Assembly (NCBI RefSeq): GCF_003344625.1
Contig: NZ_QPKJ02000002.1
Location: 62,001-126,000, forward strand
From: Solirubrobacter deserti
GTDB lineage: Bacteria > Actinomycetota > Thermoleophilia > Solirubrobacterales > Solirubrobacteraceae
Length of the DNA stretch: 64,000 nucleotides
Reading direction: 5' to 3'
In this document: positions 41,295-52,294 of the stretch, piece by piece
How the letters are laid out: every line of letters starts with the position of its first letter
Numbering within the stretch: position 1 is the first letter of the stretch
The notes under the pieces: model-generated
The model's database searches: none
The model's input: the letters and a program-made list of their open reading frames with translations, nothing else
What the model was told of the DNA's origin: nothing
Position numbers and translations under genes: made by a program

Positions 41295-44064
41295 ACGTCA
41301 GCGTCTTGCTGTAGGTCCCGGTCCGCAGCGGATCGGTCCGCTTGATCAGCTGCTTGAACGCGATGTCGACGCGGTCGTTGGTCACCGGCGCGGTCCAGCT
41401 CGCCTTGCTGAACTCGACGCGCAGCGGCTCCGGCAGCGTGAACGCGCCGTTGGCCAGGTGCCCCGGCTCGGACACGCTGAGCTTCGCCTCACCCGCGGTG
41501 GAGATGACACTGGCGGTCGCGCCCGCCGTGTACTCCTGCTCGACACCCGGCGTGAACGCGCCGAAGGTCGGCGTGCCCGCCAGCGTCAGGCTGAGCGTGG
41601 CCGGGACCGTGCCGCCGACCGTGCCCGGCGTCGTGGTCGCGAACGGCAGCACCGGCGTGACGTCGACCGGAGGCGCGAGCCGCCCGTTCGCCTTGGCCTC
41701 GAACGCGTGCGCGAAGCTCAGCAGCTCGAGGTCCTGGAACGCCTTGCCCTGGAGCTGCAGGTTGATCGGCTGGCCGTGGTCGTTGACGCCGGCCGGGAAG
41801 ATCACCGTGGGGACGCCCGCCGCCGACGACTGCGGATCGCGCCGGCCGAACGACGGCTGGATCGAGTCGTTGAGGTGGATGTCGCTGAGTAGGCCGGGGA
41901 GGACGACGGCGTCGACGCCGCTCTCGTCCATCCACGTGGCCAGCCGCGCCCGGTACTCCGCCCGCTGGGCCTCCCACGCCTTGGTCTGCTCGACGGTCAT
42001 CGCGCCGGTGCCGGTGTAGGGCGTCGTGTTGCGGAACTGCGGCAGGCGCAGCGGGCTGCGCAGGATCTGCGCGGCGTCCGTGTACGGCGCGTTCGGGTGC
42101 GCGAGCAGCCACTGGCGCCAGCCCTCGTAGCCGCGGTCGCCGGGCGGGTTGGACGGGCCGTTGGGCGCCGCCGGCATCGTCGTGATCGTGGCGCCGGCCT
42201 GCACGAAGTACTTGAACGCGTCGCGCAGCGCGGCCTCGGTGCCCTCGGTGCCGAACGGGTCCTCCCACGCGGTGCCGTCCGGCACGCCGATGACCTTGCC
42301 CTGGAGCGCGTTCGTGTCCAGCCCGGCGGTCCAGTCCGCGGGACGCTTGCCGTTGGCCACGTCGTCGAGCGGGTCGTTGGGCGCGTCGCTGCGCGCGGTG
42401 GCGTTGAGCAGCAGCGCGAGGTCGGCGGTCGACTGGGCGATCCAGCCGACGTAGTCCTGGATGTAGGTCAGCGGCATCGTCCCGTCGCTCGACTGCATGC
42501 CGTCGGTGCCGCGCAGCGACACCAGCGACGCGCCGGACGACGGGCCCCACAGCGAGTCACCGGTCTGCGTGCCGAAGCCCGCGGCGGCGAACGAGGAGGC
42601 GACCGCCGTGGCCGTGCCGCCGGAGGAGCCGATCGGCGACTTGGACGGGTTGTACGCGTTCCACACCTGGCCGTACGCGGACGGTGAGAAGTGGCCGTCG
42701 TTGGCGTACTCGGCCAGGTTGGCCTTGCCCATCACGATCGCGCCCGCCTCGCGGATCTTGATCACCTGCCACGCGTCCGTCGTCGACTGGAAGCCCTCGA
42801 ACACGCGCGAGGCACCCGTGGTGGGCATGTCCTTGGTGGACATCAGGTCCTTGGCGACGATCGGGATGCCGAGCAGCGGACGCGTGTCGCCGGCCTTGCG
42901 GGCGGCGTCGGCGGCCTTGGCCTGCGCGAGCGCGTCCGGAGCGAGCGTGATCATCGAGTTCAGGCCGAACGGCCCGCGGTCGTAGGCCGCGATCCGGTCC
43001 AGGTAGGCCTGGGTGATCTGCTCGGATGTGGTCTTGCCGGCCTGCAGGTCCGCGATCAGCTGCGTGATCGTCTTGCCGACGACGTTGTAGGGCGACTTCG
43101 TGGTCGCGCCGATCGCCTTGTCCCCGGCGACCGGGCCGAGCGCGTAGGCCGGCGCGCTGCCGCAGTTGATCGCGGAGATGTCGACGTTGACCAGCGCGCA
43201 CGCCTCGGCCGGGGCGAGGTCACCGAGCGGCGGCGCCGCGGCGAGCGCCGTGGCCTTGGCCGTGACGGCCGCGACCTGCGAACCCGCGGCGGGCGTGCTG
43301 CCGCCGCCGGTGGGCGCGCGCGTCTCCGACAGGCCGGTCACGACGTACCGGACGAGCGCCTCGGTCGCGCCCGGCGCGATCGTGAGCGTGTTGACGTAGC
43401 CGACGTGGTTGGCGTGATCGCCCGTGGTCTCGAGCGGGAACTCGAACGGGCCGCGCAGGAAGTTGCCGGTGCGGTCGAACGTGCCGGGGACGGTCGCGCT
43501 CGTGCCGTTGACGGTGGCCGAGCCGGCGCCCGCCGAAGGCGAGTAGTGGACGGCCCACTTGTCGGCGGCGGTGAGCGCGGTGTCGCCGTTCGAGGTCGCC
43601 GCGATCGCGCTCTGGTTGGTGCCGGTGTTGTAGCCCAGCTGGCCACCGAACGCGGTCTCGATCGTGATCGGCGCGCCCGTCGTGTTGGTGAACGTGTCCA
43701 AGAAGCGCGCGTACGCCTCCTCGGTGTTGAACGCGATCGAGCGCTTGATCGCGACGCCGCCGAGCTTGACGGCCTTCTTGCTCGTGTACTGCGTGGCGCT
43801 GTCGGCCGTCAGGTCGAACCCCCGCAGCAGCACGCCGTTCATGCGCGGGCTGCCCGGCACCTGCACGCGCAGGCCGCCGTAGCCCTGCAGCGAGTTCGTG
43901 CCCGTGTTGTGGATGGAGCCCGTGTCCATCCCGGGGTCCGCGGCGTCATTGACGTTCCAGATGTCGCGGTTGGCGTTCGTGACGGTCGTCCAGGCGTAGG
44001 CCGTGGACGCCGATGCGGCCAGCAGCACGCATGCGGCGGCCGACGCGAGAGGAAGTCTGCGCAA
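41269..44064 (-). CDS. Large secreted amidase-signature protein with N-terminal domain and C-terminal module
   Basis: The protein has 931 residues. The TTG at 44064 was kept because GGAG lies 9 bases upstream. Signal peptide about 1-24. An N-terminal beta-rich domain (about 25-300) has no known match. The amidase domain (about 325-800) shows Lys near 405 (IPIVAKDLMS), Ser near 480 (SPIGSSGGTATAVA) and the nucleophile region GTQTGDSLWG near 503, so the Ser-Ser-Lys triad looks complete. The last 110-120 residues are the shared module ending TFTLSTTTP. Secreted amidases of this family cleave peptide amides or aryl amides; the substrate is unknown. Confidence 0.87.
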   Translation of the reverse strand: MRRLPLASAAACVLLAASASTAYAWTTVTNANRDIWNVNDAADPGMDTGSIHNTGTNSLQGYGGLRVQVPGSPRMNGVLLRGFDLTADSATQYTSKKAVKLGGVAIKRSIAFNTEEAYARFLDTFTNTTGAPITIETAFGGQLGYNTGTNQSAIAATSNGDTALTAADKWAVHYSPSAGAGSATVNGTSATVPGTFDRTGNFLRGPFEFPLETTGDHANHVGYVNTLTIAPGATEALVRYVVTGLSETRAPTGGGSTPAAGSQVAAVTAKATALAAAPPLGDLAPAEACALVNVDISAINCGSAPAYALGPVAGDKAIGATTKSPYNVVGKTITQLIADLQAGKTTSEQITQAYLDRIAAYDRGPFGLNSMITLAPDALAQAKAADAARKAGDTRPLLGIPIVAKDLMSTKDMPTTGASRVFEGFQSTTDAWQVIKIREAGAIVMGKANLAEYANDGHFSPSAYGQVWNAYNPSKSPIGSSGGTATAVASSFAAAGFGTQTGDSLWGPSSGASLVSLRGTDGMQSSDGTMPLTYIQDYVGWIAQSTADLALLLNATARSDAPNDPLDDVANGKRPADWTAGLDTNALQGKVIGVPDGTAWEDPFGTEGTEAALRDAFKYFVQAGATITTMPAAPNGPSNPPGDRGYEGWRQWLLAHPNAPYTDAAQILRSPLRLPQFRNTTPYTGTGAMTVEQTKAWEAQRAEYRARLATWMDESGVDAVVLPGLLSDIHLNDSIQPSFGRRDPQSSAAGVPTVIFPAGVNDHGQPINLQLQGKAFQDLELLSFAHAFEAKANGRLAPPVDVTPVLPFATTTPGTVGGTVPATLSLTLAGTPTFGAFTPGVEQEYTAGATASVISTAGEAKLSVSEPGHLANGAFTLPEPLRVEFSKASWTAPVTNDRVDIAFKQLIKRTDPLRTGTYSKTLTFTLSTTTP

Positions 44065-44244
44065 AGGGAATGCTCCGGAGAAGGTTGACCCGACGCCGCT
44101 CGCTGGAGCGGCGGCCCGAACCTATCCGGCAGGCGGTCCGGGGACCCTGGACCGCCGGTCGAAACCGGAGCGACGTCTTGGCGTACCGCTCGGCCGTCGC
44201 GTTCGACCGAGAGCACGCCGACCCCCACCATCGGTCAGGCTTGA

Positions 44245-44274
44245 TTGAACGTGGCGCGGGTTCTCCACTAGGGT
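44245..44274 (+). promoter_or_regulatory. Promoter of the giant SGNH gene
   Basis: TTGAAC (44245-44250), 18 bases, TAGGGT (44269-44274), then 7 bases to the ATG at 44282. There is no ribosome site, so transcription probably starts at or near the start codon. The rest of the 217-base divergent gap (44065-44281) shows nothing else recognisable. Confidence 0.55.
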
Positions 44275-44281
44275 CGCGCGA

Positions 44282-47200
44282 ATGGCTCAGCGCTCAGTGC
44301 TGTCCCTGGCGGCACTGCTGCTGTGTCTGCTCGCGTTCGCCGCACCGGCGAGCGCGGCTCCGCCGACCGTGACGCTGCAGACGCCCGAGCGATCCTTCTC
44401 CCCGGACGGCAACCAGCACGAGGACGTCCTCGGGCTCTCCTACCAGGTCTCCGAGCGCTCCCGCGTGTCGATCGTCGTGGTCGATGCGAGCGGCGAGGTC
44501 GTCCGCCGGGTGCAGACAGACGTGCCGACGGAAGGGTCGGCGTCGTTCGCGTGGGACGGCCGTCGCGACGCGAGCACCGCTGTTGCCCAGGACGGCGTCT
44601 ATCGCTACCGGATCACGGCGGTCAACGAGGCGGGGGAGACGGGGAGCGCGGAGCGGCGGATCGCCATCGACACCGCACCCGTCGCGGCGATCACGGCTCC
44701 CGCGGCCGACGCCACCGTGACGGGAACGGTCCGCGTGGTCGTCACCCCGCACGCCGGTCGGTCGCTCTCTGGCGGCAACCTGTACCGCTGCTATTGGGCG
44801 TCACAGTGCGCGTGGCAGTCGCTGGGCTCGCTGGACGCCGACGACACCCTCGAGTGGGACACGCGCTCCTCCTCGACCGGCGACACGTGGTTGTGGGGCT
44901 ACGTGTACTACGCGGACCAATTCGGCACCTCACACAGCTTCCCGGTGGATGCTCGTCACGTTGTCGTCCAACGGCCGGTCACCGTCAGCGTCAACAGCGC
45001 GGCGCGGTTCTTCTCGCCCGACGGCGACGGGCACGAGGACGCGTACGGCATCGGCTACGTCACCACGGCGCCCGGAACGGCGAACGTGCGCGTTCGCAAT
45101 GCGGCAGGAAGCGTCGTGCGCCGGCTCGTGAGCGATGTCTTCGTCGCCGAGGGCGGCTCGAGCGTCAGCTGGGACGGGCGCGACGATAGCGGAGCGACGG
45201 TGCCCGACGGCGAGTACTCGTACACCGTGGACGTCGTCGGGGCCGTCGGAGCGCCTGCGAGCGCCAGCGGCCGGGTCGGCGTGGACACGGCTCCGGTGGC
45301 GGAGATCGTGGCGCCGGACGAGGGCGCGGTGGTCGACGGGGAGGTCATGATCCGGGTGGCGCCTCGGTCCGGGCGGTCGCTGACCGGCGGAACGCTGTAC
45401 GGGTGCTACTACGTCGGGCAGTGCGCGTGGTACGGGATCGGGTCGCTGGGCGAAGCGGACGCGCTCGGCGTCCGCGGACTCACCTGGAACGCGGCATCGT
45501 TGCCGACGGGTGAGAAAGGGCTGTGGGGCTACGCGTACTACACGGACGCGTTCGGCGCCGGCCACTCCTACCCGCTGACGGTGCGGCGGGTCGACGTGCG
45601 GCGCGCGGTCGCGCTGACGCTGCAGTCACCGGAGCGGTACTTCTCGCCCGACGGCGATGGGCACGAGGACGCCGTCGGCTTCAGTTATGCGGTCACCGCC
45701 GCAGCGACCGTGACGATCAACGTCAGCGACGCCGCAGGCGAGCCGGTGCGCCGGATCGCCGACGCGGTCGCCGTCGCCGAGGGCGGGCATTCCGTCTCCT
45801 GGGACGGCCGCAACGATGACGGCGAGCGCGTCCCCGACGGCGTCTACACCTACACCGTGCGGGCCGTCGGCGCGATCGGAGAGCCGCAATCCGCCAGCCT
45901 GCGTGTGGGCGTGGACACGGCGCCAGTGGCCCGGATCGTCGCGCCGGAGGACGGTGCGGTGGTCGACGGGCAGGTGACGGTCCGCGTGGCGCCGCATCCG
46001 GGGCGCGCATTGACCGGCGGGACGCTGTACGGGTGCTACTACGCCGGGCAGTGCGCCTGGTACGGGATCGGGTCGTTGGGGGAGGCGGACGCGTTCGGCG
46101 TCCGGAGCGTCACCTTCGACACGGTCGCGTTCCCGACGGGTGAGAAAGGGCTATGGGGCTACGCGTACTACACGGACGCGTTCGGCGCCGGCCACTCGTA
46201 CCCGTTGGCGGTGCGGCGCGTGCAAGTGCGGCGCGCGGTGACGCTGACGCTGCAGTCACCGGAGCGGTACTTCTCGCCCGACGACGACGGGCACGAGGAC
46301 GCGGTCGGCGTCAGCTACGTGATCACGGCCGCGGCGCGCGTCACCATCCGCGTGCGTGACGACGCCGGCGGACTCGTGCGCCGGTTGGAGACCGACGTGG
46401 CCCGCGACGAGGGCGGTCACAGCTTCACCTGGGACGGTCGCGACGAGGACGGCAAGCGGGTCGCGGACGGCGTCTACCGGTACTCGGTCGAGGCCGCGGG
46501 TGAGATCGGCGAACCCGTCATCGCGAGCGGGAGGTTCGGCGTGGACACGCGCCCGGTCGCCACGCTGCTCGCGCCCGCCGCCGACGCTGTCGTCACGGGC
46601 AGCGTGCGCGTCAAGATCGCCCCCGCAGAGGGCCGCACGATCACCGGCGGCTCGCTCTATCTCTGCTACGCCGACCTCCGCTGTAGCTGGCAGGGCATCG
46701 GGTCGCTCGGAGTCCCCGACTTCGACGGCACGCGTGGACTCGAATGGAACACCGCGACGACACCCACGGGCGCCACCTGGCTGTGGGGCCACGTGTATTA
46801 CCAGGACGATTTCGGGGCGTCGCACTCGTATGCGATGGCGACGCGGCGAGTCGTAGTGACGCGCGCGGTACAGATCAGCAACGTCTCCAGCGACCGCTAC
46901 TTCACGCCCGACGGTGACGGCGGCGAGGACACGGGCGGCCCGTCGTACTGCATCGACGCGCCTGCGGACATGCGCCTGGCGATCACTCGTGACGGGAAGC
47001 CCGTCCGCACCGTGCGCAGCGACGACCGCACCCAGGGCTGTCACTCGTTCAGCTGGGACGGGCGCAACGAGGACGGCGCTGCGGCGCCCGACGGCGGCTA
47101 CGCGTACACACTGGTCGCCACCGGCCCGGAAGGGCTAGCTACGACCGTCGCCGGCCGGATCGGCGTTCGTCGAGATCCGCCGGGGCGCGTGCTGCGGCCC

Positions 47201-48196
47201 GTGGCGACCGACGTGCTCTCGCGCTCGGCGGCGTTCACGTTCACGCCCGCCGACGTGCCGGTCACCGAGGTCGCCCCGTGCGTGACGACGGCGGTCTGCT
47301 TCCCCATCACGGCCGCGAACGCAAGCGGTCAATGGGCGACGGCGATGCAGCTCGCGCCGCACCTCAATGGCGATCGCACGCTGGCCGTGACGGTCCGTTG
47401 GCGCGACGCATACGGATCGGCCCACCAAACGTCGCTGCCGCCCGTGCCCGTCACCGTCAACACGGCCGCGCCGCAGCTCGAGCTGGAGGCCGCGCCGGCG
47501 GCGGGCGAGGCGCCGGTCACCAGCCGCATCCGGCTCGATGCGCGCAGCGAGAGCGGGCGCGAACTGAGCTATCGCCTCGACTTCGGTGACGGCAGCCCAG
47601 TCGTGACCGGCACGCGGGCCAGCCCGCACACGCCCCTGGAGCTCGAGCACGCGTTCACGCGGCCGGGCGCCTACCGCGTGCTCGCCGACGTGGACGACGG
47701 CGCCGGCAACGGGGCGCGCCGCAGCACACTCGTCACGGTCACCGCGCCGCCCAACCGCCCGCCGACGGCCGTGCTGACACTCGATCGCGACGAGGGCAGC
47801 GCGCCGTTCGCGGTCACCGCCACGATCACGGGTGAGGACGCCGACGACGATGCGCTCACGTATCGGGTGTCGTTCGGCGACGGCAGCCCGGAGCGCACCG
47901 GCACGCTTCCGCAGACGCCGCTCACGCACACGTACGCGACCGCGGGCAGCTTCCTCGTCCGACTCTCGGTCAACGACGGCGAGCGCACCACGACCAGGAC
48001 CGTGCGCGTCGTCACGGCGCTGTCGGAGCCGTTGACCGCGGCAGCGGGCGACGACCAGCAGGCGCAGGCGGGCGAGGCGGTCGCGTTCGACGGCGGCGGC
48101 TCGCGTCCCGCGGCGCTGATCACTCGCTACGAGTGGGACTTCGGCGATGGCTCGAGCGCGACTGGCCGCGCGGCCACGCACCCCTTCGCGCGCGCC
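44282..48196 (+). CDS. Giant secreted SGNH hydrolase, fragment 1 of 3: FlgD-like and PKD repeats
   Basis: The first 1,305 codons of a gene whose reading frame should run to 52294. Signal peptide about 1-22 (ending ASA). Five composite repeats of about 207 residues follow, starting near 44377, 44985, 45612, 46242 and 46870. Each has a FlgD-type Ig unit (RYFSPDGDGHEDA ... SWDGR-DDG-PDG-YTYTV) and a second beta unit (DTAPVA, then LYGCYY-GQCAWYGIGSLG). Repeats 3 and 4 are nearly identical. Three PKD domains follow (from about 47470; YRLDFGDGSP, YRVSFGDGSP, YEWDFGDGSS). The third PKD is cut: at 48197-48199 a GGG appears where GGC-ACC-TAC is expected, one G too many. The unshifted frame stays open to 49375 but loses all domain similarity. 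Confidence 0.8.
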
Positions 48197-48197
48197 G

Positions 48198-50102
48198 GGC
48201 ACCTACACGGTCACGCTGACCACGACGATCGGGACGTCGACCGCGACGGACACGGCGCGGGTGACGGTCACCGACCCGCCGCCGGCCGACCGAGCGCTGG
48301 CCGTGCGCGTGACCGGGTCCGGGATGCCGGTGGGCGACGCCACTGTCACCTACATCGCGGGGGACGGCAGCCGTACGTCGGCGACGAGCGGCGCCGATGG
48401 CGTCGCGCGCCTGCGCGGCCTCCCCGACGGCACCCACACGCTGTATCTCTATGCGCCGGGCTACCGGCCCCGGACCGCGCCCGTCACCGTTACCGATGGC
48501 CGCGGCGAGGTGGCGGTCGATCTCGAGCAGGGCCAGCTCGGCGCCACGACGCTCGAGCATCGCCGCATGACGCTCGCGGAGATCCTGGACGCCGGCATCG
48601 ACGTCGACGACCCCGCCAACACGCACGTGTACGAGGCGAAGGTGCACCTCTGGTTCGACCCGGTCGGCGCCGAGGAGGAAGACCCGCCCGCGAGCGAGAC
48701 CGTGCATCTGTGGTACTGGGACGGGCAGATCGTCTGCGCGTCCAACTGCGGCGGTGGCGGCGGTGGTGGTGGCGGTGGCGCCAACCCGTGCCCGGAGGCC
48801 GACACGCTCATCGGCTGCTGGGTGCTCAACGGCCGCCAGTACCTCCCGACGCTCACCCACGTCGCCGGCAAGCCGTTCATCCACTGGCTCGTCTTGCCGA
48901 TGAAGGCGTCGTTCCTCAAGGCGTTCTTCGACGTCCAGCTGATCGTGCAGAACCTCGCCGACCCGGGATTCACGTTCGAGCCGGGGGTCGCGAGCCTGCA
49001 GCTCCCGCCGGGCCTATCACTCGCGCCGCTACCACGACCGCAATCCGCGACCCAAGAGGTCGGGGCAATCGTGGGCGGGCGCAGTCGCGCCGTGGAGTGG
49101 ATCGTGCGCGGGGACACCGAGGGAAGCTACGACCTGAGAGCGACCTACTCCTCGACGCTGGCGCCGGTCGACGCCCCGGTGTTCATGACCGCGGGCACCC
49201 GGACGCCGCTCGACGTCTACGGGGCATCCGCGCTCAAGACGCGGATCGTGCTCGACTGCTACACCCACCGCTGGGGCCCGTACGGGTTCGAGGTCGAGAT
49301 CACCAATGTCAAGGACGCGCCGGTCTACAACCTCGAGGTCGAGATGTTCGAGCAGGCGGCGGACAAGCCCCCTGAACACGCCGACTTCTTCTACGCCTCG
49401 GCCGACCGCAGGCAGCGGATCGCCGAGCTCGCACCCGGGGAGACGTTCCGGGCGCGCTACACGGTGTTCGCCGGGCTGGGGCACGAGGACGACCCGCGCC
49501 CGCTGGAGCTCGCTCTCGACCGCTCGTTCGTGCAGCGCACCGGCGGCGACGTCGACCTCGACCCGGAGCTTGTCAAACGCGAGCCGTGCCCGCCGGAGCC
49601 GCCGCCCCGGTACGACGTGCGCCACCGGGTCGAGCCGTCCGGTGGTGGAGAGCGAATCGTCGTGACCTGGGACCGGCCTGCGGTCGAGCCGGGTGACGCG
49701 CCGATCACCGGCTACCAGCTGTGGACGCGCCAGCGGCTGGACTCTGGGACGTGGGAGCGCTACGGCGACCGCTTCATCACCGAGGCCGCCACGATCCCGG
49801 ACACGGACCGCGACGCCGGTCGCTACTACATGATCGCGACCGAGCACGGCCCGGAGGATGTCCGCTTCGAGCACCTGATCGGCGTCGGCCCCTCGCGCTA
49901 CGTCTCGCTCGGTGACTCGTTCTCCTCGGGTGAGGGCGTGCCCGCGTTCGACCCGGGGACCGCCGGGGACGTCGACGGTGACGGCGGCAACAAGTGCCAC
50001 CGCTCCGTGGGCAGCTACGGGCGGCTGGTCGCGGCCGACGACGGCATCCAGCGCAACCTCGCGCCGATGACCGCGGACGCGTGCTCGGGCGCGATCGCCG
50101 CG
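48198..50102 (+). CDS. Giant secreted SGNH hydrolase, fragment 2 of 3: catalytic Ser part
   Basis: Continues the broken PKD domain in another frame (GTYTVTLTTT). A carboxypeptidase-regulatory-like unit follows (GMPVGDATVTYIAGDGSRTSA ... TLYLYAPGYRP), then a run of ten Gly (near 48750-48780), a large beta-rich part, and a fibronectin-like unit (VTWDRPAVEPGDAPITGYQLWTR). The SGNH/GDSL domain starts at VSLGDSFSSGEG, with the catalytic Ser, and continues with GDGGNKCHRSVGSYGRLV and the conserved DACSGA. At 50100-50104 the frame returns to that of fragment 1; one G seems to be missing (GCGGC for GCGGGC). Unshifted translation ends at 50381. Confidence 0.78.
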
Positions 50103-52294
50103 GCATCTGGATGGATAACCGCCGCAATCCGGACGAGGGCCCGCAGCAGCAGTCCGTCAACCGCTTCACCGATGTCGTCACGCTGTCGATGGGCGGCAAC
50201 GACATCGGATTCAAGGACATCGCGATCGCGTGCATCCTGCCGGTCATCGACTGCAGCGCTGCGCCGCTTCAGGCGCTCGGCAGCGAGCCCTGGCTGCGCA
50301 ATTTCGCGCACGTGTGGGACGACCAGTTCGCGCTCGCGAGCGACATCCGCGATGTGGTCGAGTGGGCGGACTCATGCCTGAACTGGGCGAACATCCCGAA
50401 GAAGATCTTCTGCCAGTACCGCAGCGAGCGGTTGATCAACGACTTCGACGAAGCGATCAACCAGGAGCGGCGTGTGTCACCGCTGAACCTCGTCGACGAC
50501 GATCTCCACGACCGGCTCGTGTCCGCGTACGAGCGGCTGCTCGGGCGCGCGCCGAAGGCCCATGTGTACGTGATGCCTTACCCGAAGATCGTCGACGGCG
50601 CCGATGTCGACGGCGACTGCGAGCTGCTCGGCCCCGGGGAGCCGTCGCTGACCCGCGGCGACCGGCGGGCGATCGACTCCGTGATCACCATGCTCAACGC
50701 CGAGGTTCACAAGGCCGTGAAGGCGACCGGGTCCTCGCGCATCAGCTACGTCGAGTTGGGCACGGACTTCGACCAGATCCCGCTGTGCAAGAACGGCCGG
50801 ATCAACCCGCAGACGGGCTTCAACTCGGCGACCAACCCGTTCTTCAGCACGCCGGGCAACTACGGCCCGATCTCGTACGCCTTCCACCCGAACGCGCGCG
50901 GCCAAGAGGCCTACGCGAGCGCGCTCAAGCGCGCGCTGAACGAGCGCATCGCGCCGCAGCGAGTGCTGCTCGACCTCGGCCAGACGATCGACGTCGGCAC
51001 GTTGCAGCCCGCCGCCGGCGCGGACACCCTGCAGGCGCAGGCCACTTGGCCGGGCAGCACGGTCTCGCTCTCCTTCGTGAGCCCGGGCGGGACCGTGGTG
51101 GACGAGGACTCCCCCGGCGTGGTGAGCATGCGCACGCCGACGTCGCACAAGCTCGTGCTCGCCAACCCGGGCCCGGGGACGTGGAAGCTGCGCGTCACGG
51201 GTGACGACGTGCACGAGGACGAGCCCGTGGACGTCGAGGCGTTCACGACGACGCCCGACCGCGCCCCACCGAGCGTGGCGGCGCGCGCCGAGCGGGTGGA
51301 CGGGACGGCCTCGACGTTCCGGCTGATCGCGGACGGCCCCGCGGACGCGACGCACACGTGGGCGTTCTCCGACGGTGGCGTGGCGACCGGCGCGCGCGTC
51401 GAACACCGCTTCACGAACGCGGGGGAGCTGTGGGCGACGCTCAAGACCGCAGCTGCCGACGGACAGACGACGTGGACGCCGCTGACCGTGCGCGGGGCGG
51501 ATGCGTCGGCGCCGGTGATCGCCACGGCTGCCGACGTGGTCGCCGAGGCCGCCTCGGGTGCGGGACGCGCGGTCGAGTTCACGCCGCCGTCCGCCACCGA
51601 CGGGGTCGGCGCGCCGATCGGGACCACATGTGCACCGGCTTCCGGCAGCGTCTTTGCGCTCGGCGCGACGGAGGTGACCTGCAGCGCGACCGCCGGCGGC
51701 AAGCGCGTCACGAGTCGATTCACGGTGCGCGTGCAGGACACGACACCGCCCGTGTTCGGTCCGGCGCCCGACGTCCGGACGGGCGCGTTCGCCGTGCCGG
51801 TCGCCACGGACACGGTCGACGGGGCAGTCGACGTGGGCTGCTCCCCCGCGTCCGGCGCCGTCTTCGCCGTGGGCGCGACGCCGGTGACGTGCTCGGCCGC
51901 GGACCGAGCCGGGAACGCCGCGAGCGTGCGCTTCGTCGTGACGATCGACCCGGTGGTCGCTCCGGCGCCCCGGCATGCAGACCCCAAGCCGGTCGCGGCG
52001 GGACGCACGGCGCTCAAGCGCGCGATCGTGCGCGGCCAAACGGTCACGGCCCAGCTCGCGTGTCCCGCGGGGACGTCCGGCTGCGCGGCCGTGACCGCGC
52101 GGCTGATGGTCAAGCGCTCCGTGGTCGGCACGGGCCGCACGGGCGCGCTCGCGAGCGGCAAGACGGCCAAGCTGACGGTCAAGCTGAACGCAAAGGGCCG
52201 CGCCCTGCTCAAGCGCGGCCGCGTGAAGGCGACACTCGAGCTCCGTCAGGGCACGACCGTGCTCGGCAAGCGCGCCGTGACCCTCCGTCGCTAG
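50102..52294 (+). CDS. Giant secreted SGNH hydrolase, fragment 3 of 3: catalytic His part and C-terminal domains
   Basis: The SGNH domain resumes with GIWMDNRRNPDEGPQQQSVN, then VVTLSMGGNDIGF (Gly and Asn of the oxyanion hole) and YAFHPNARGQEAYA, which holds the catalytic His. Without fragment 3 the enzyme would have Ser but no His. After about 50960 come a beta unit, a PKD-like unit, two HYR domains (about 51500-51950; TEVTCSATAGGKRVTSRFTV, TPVTCSAADRAGNAASVRF) and a C-terminal domain (LACPAGTSGCAAVTARL ... TVKLNAKGRALLKRGRVKA). That domain is a common ending of secreted proteins in Solirubrobacterales. The stop shares CTAG with the convergent proC stop. Confidence 0.8.
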   Translation, partial: GIWMDNRRNPDEGPQQQSVNRFTDVVTLSMGGNDIGFKDIAIACILPVIDCSAAPLQALGSEPWLRNFAHVWDDQFALASDIRDVVEWADSCLNWANIPKKIFCQYRSERLINDFDEAINQERRVSPLNLVDDDLHDRLVSAYERLLGRAPKAHVYVMPYPKIVDGADVDGDCELLGPGEPSLTRGDRRAIDSVITMLNAEVHKAVKATGSSRISYVELGTDFDQIPLCKNGRINPQTGFNSATNPFFSTPGNYGPISYAFHPNARGQEAYASALKRALNERIAPQRVLLDLGQTIDVGTLQPAAGADTLQAQATWPGSTVSLSFVSPGGTVVDEDSPGVVSMRTPTSHKLVLANPGPGTWKLRVTGDDVHEDEPVDVEAFTTTPDRAPPSVAARAERVDGTASTFRLIADGPADATHTWAFSDGGVATGARVEHRFTNAGELWATLKTAAADGQTTWTPLTVRGADASAPVIATAADVVAEAASGAGRAVEFTPPSATDGVGAPIGTTCAPASGSVFALGATEVTCSATAGGKRVTSRFTVRVQDTTPPVFGPAPDVRTGAFAVPVATDTVDGAVDVGCSPASGAVFAVGATPVTCSAADRAGNAASVRFVVTIDPVVAPAPRHADPKPVAAGRTALKRAIVRGQTVTAQLACPAGTSGCAAVTARLMVKRSVVGTGRTGALASGKTAKLTVKLNAKGRALLKRGRVKATLELRQGTTVLGKRAVTLRR

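Noticed and set aside
45000..47000. CRISPR or other short repeat array
   Set aside because: The repetition has a period of about 620-630 bases and keeps the reading frame; it is a protein repeat, not short repeats with unique spacers.
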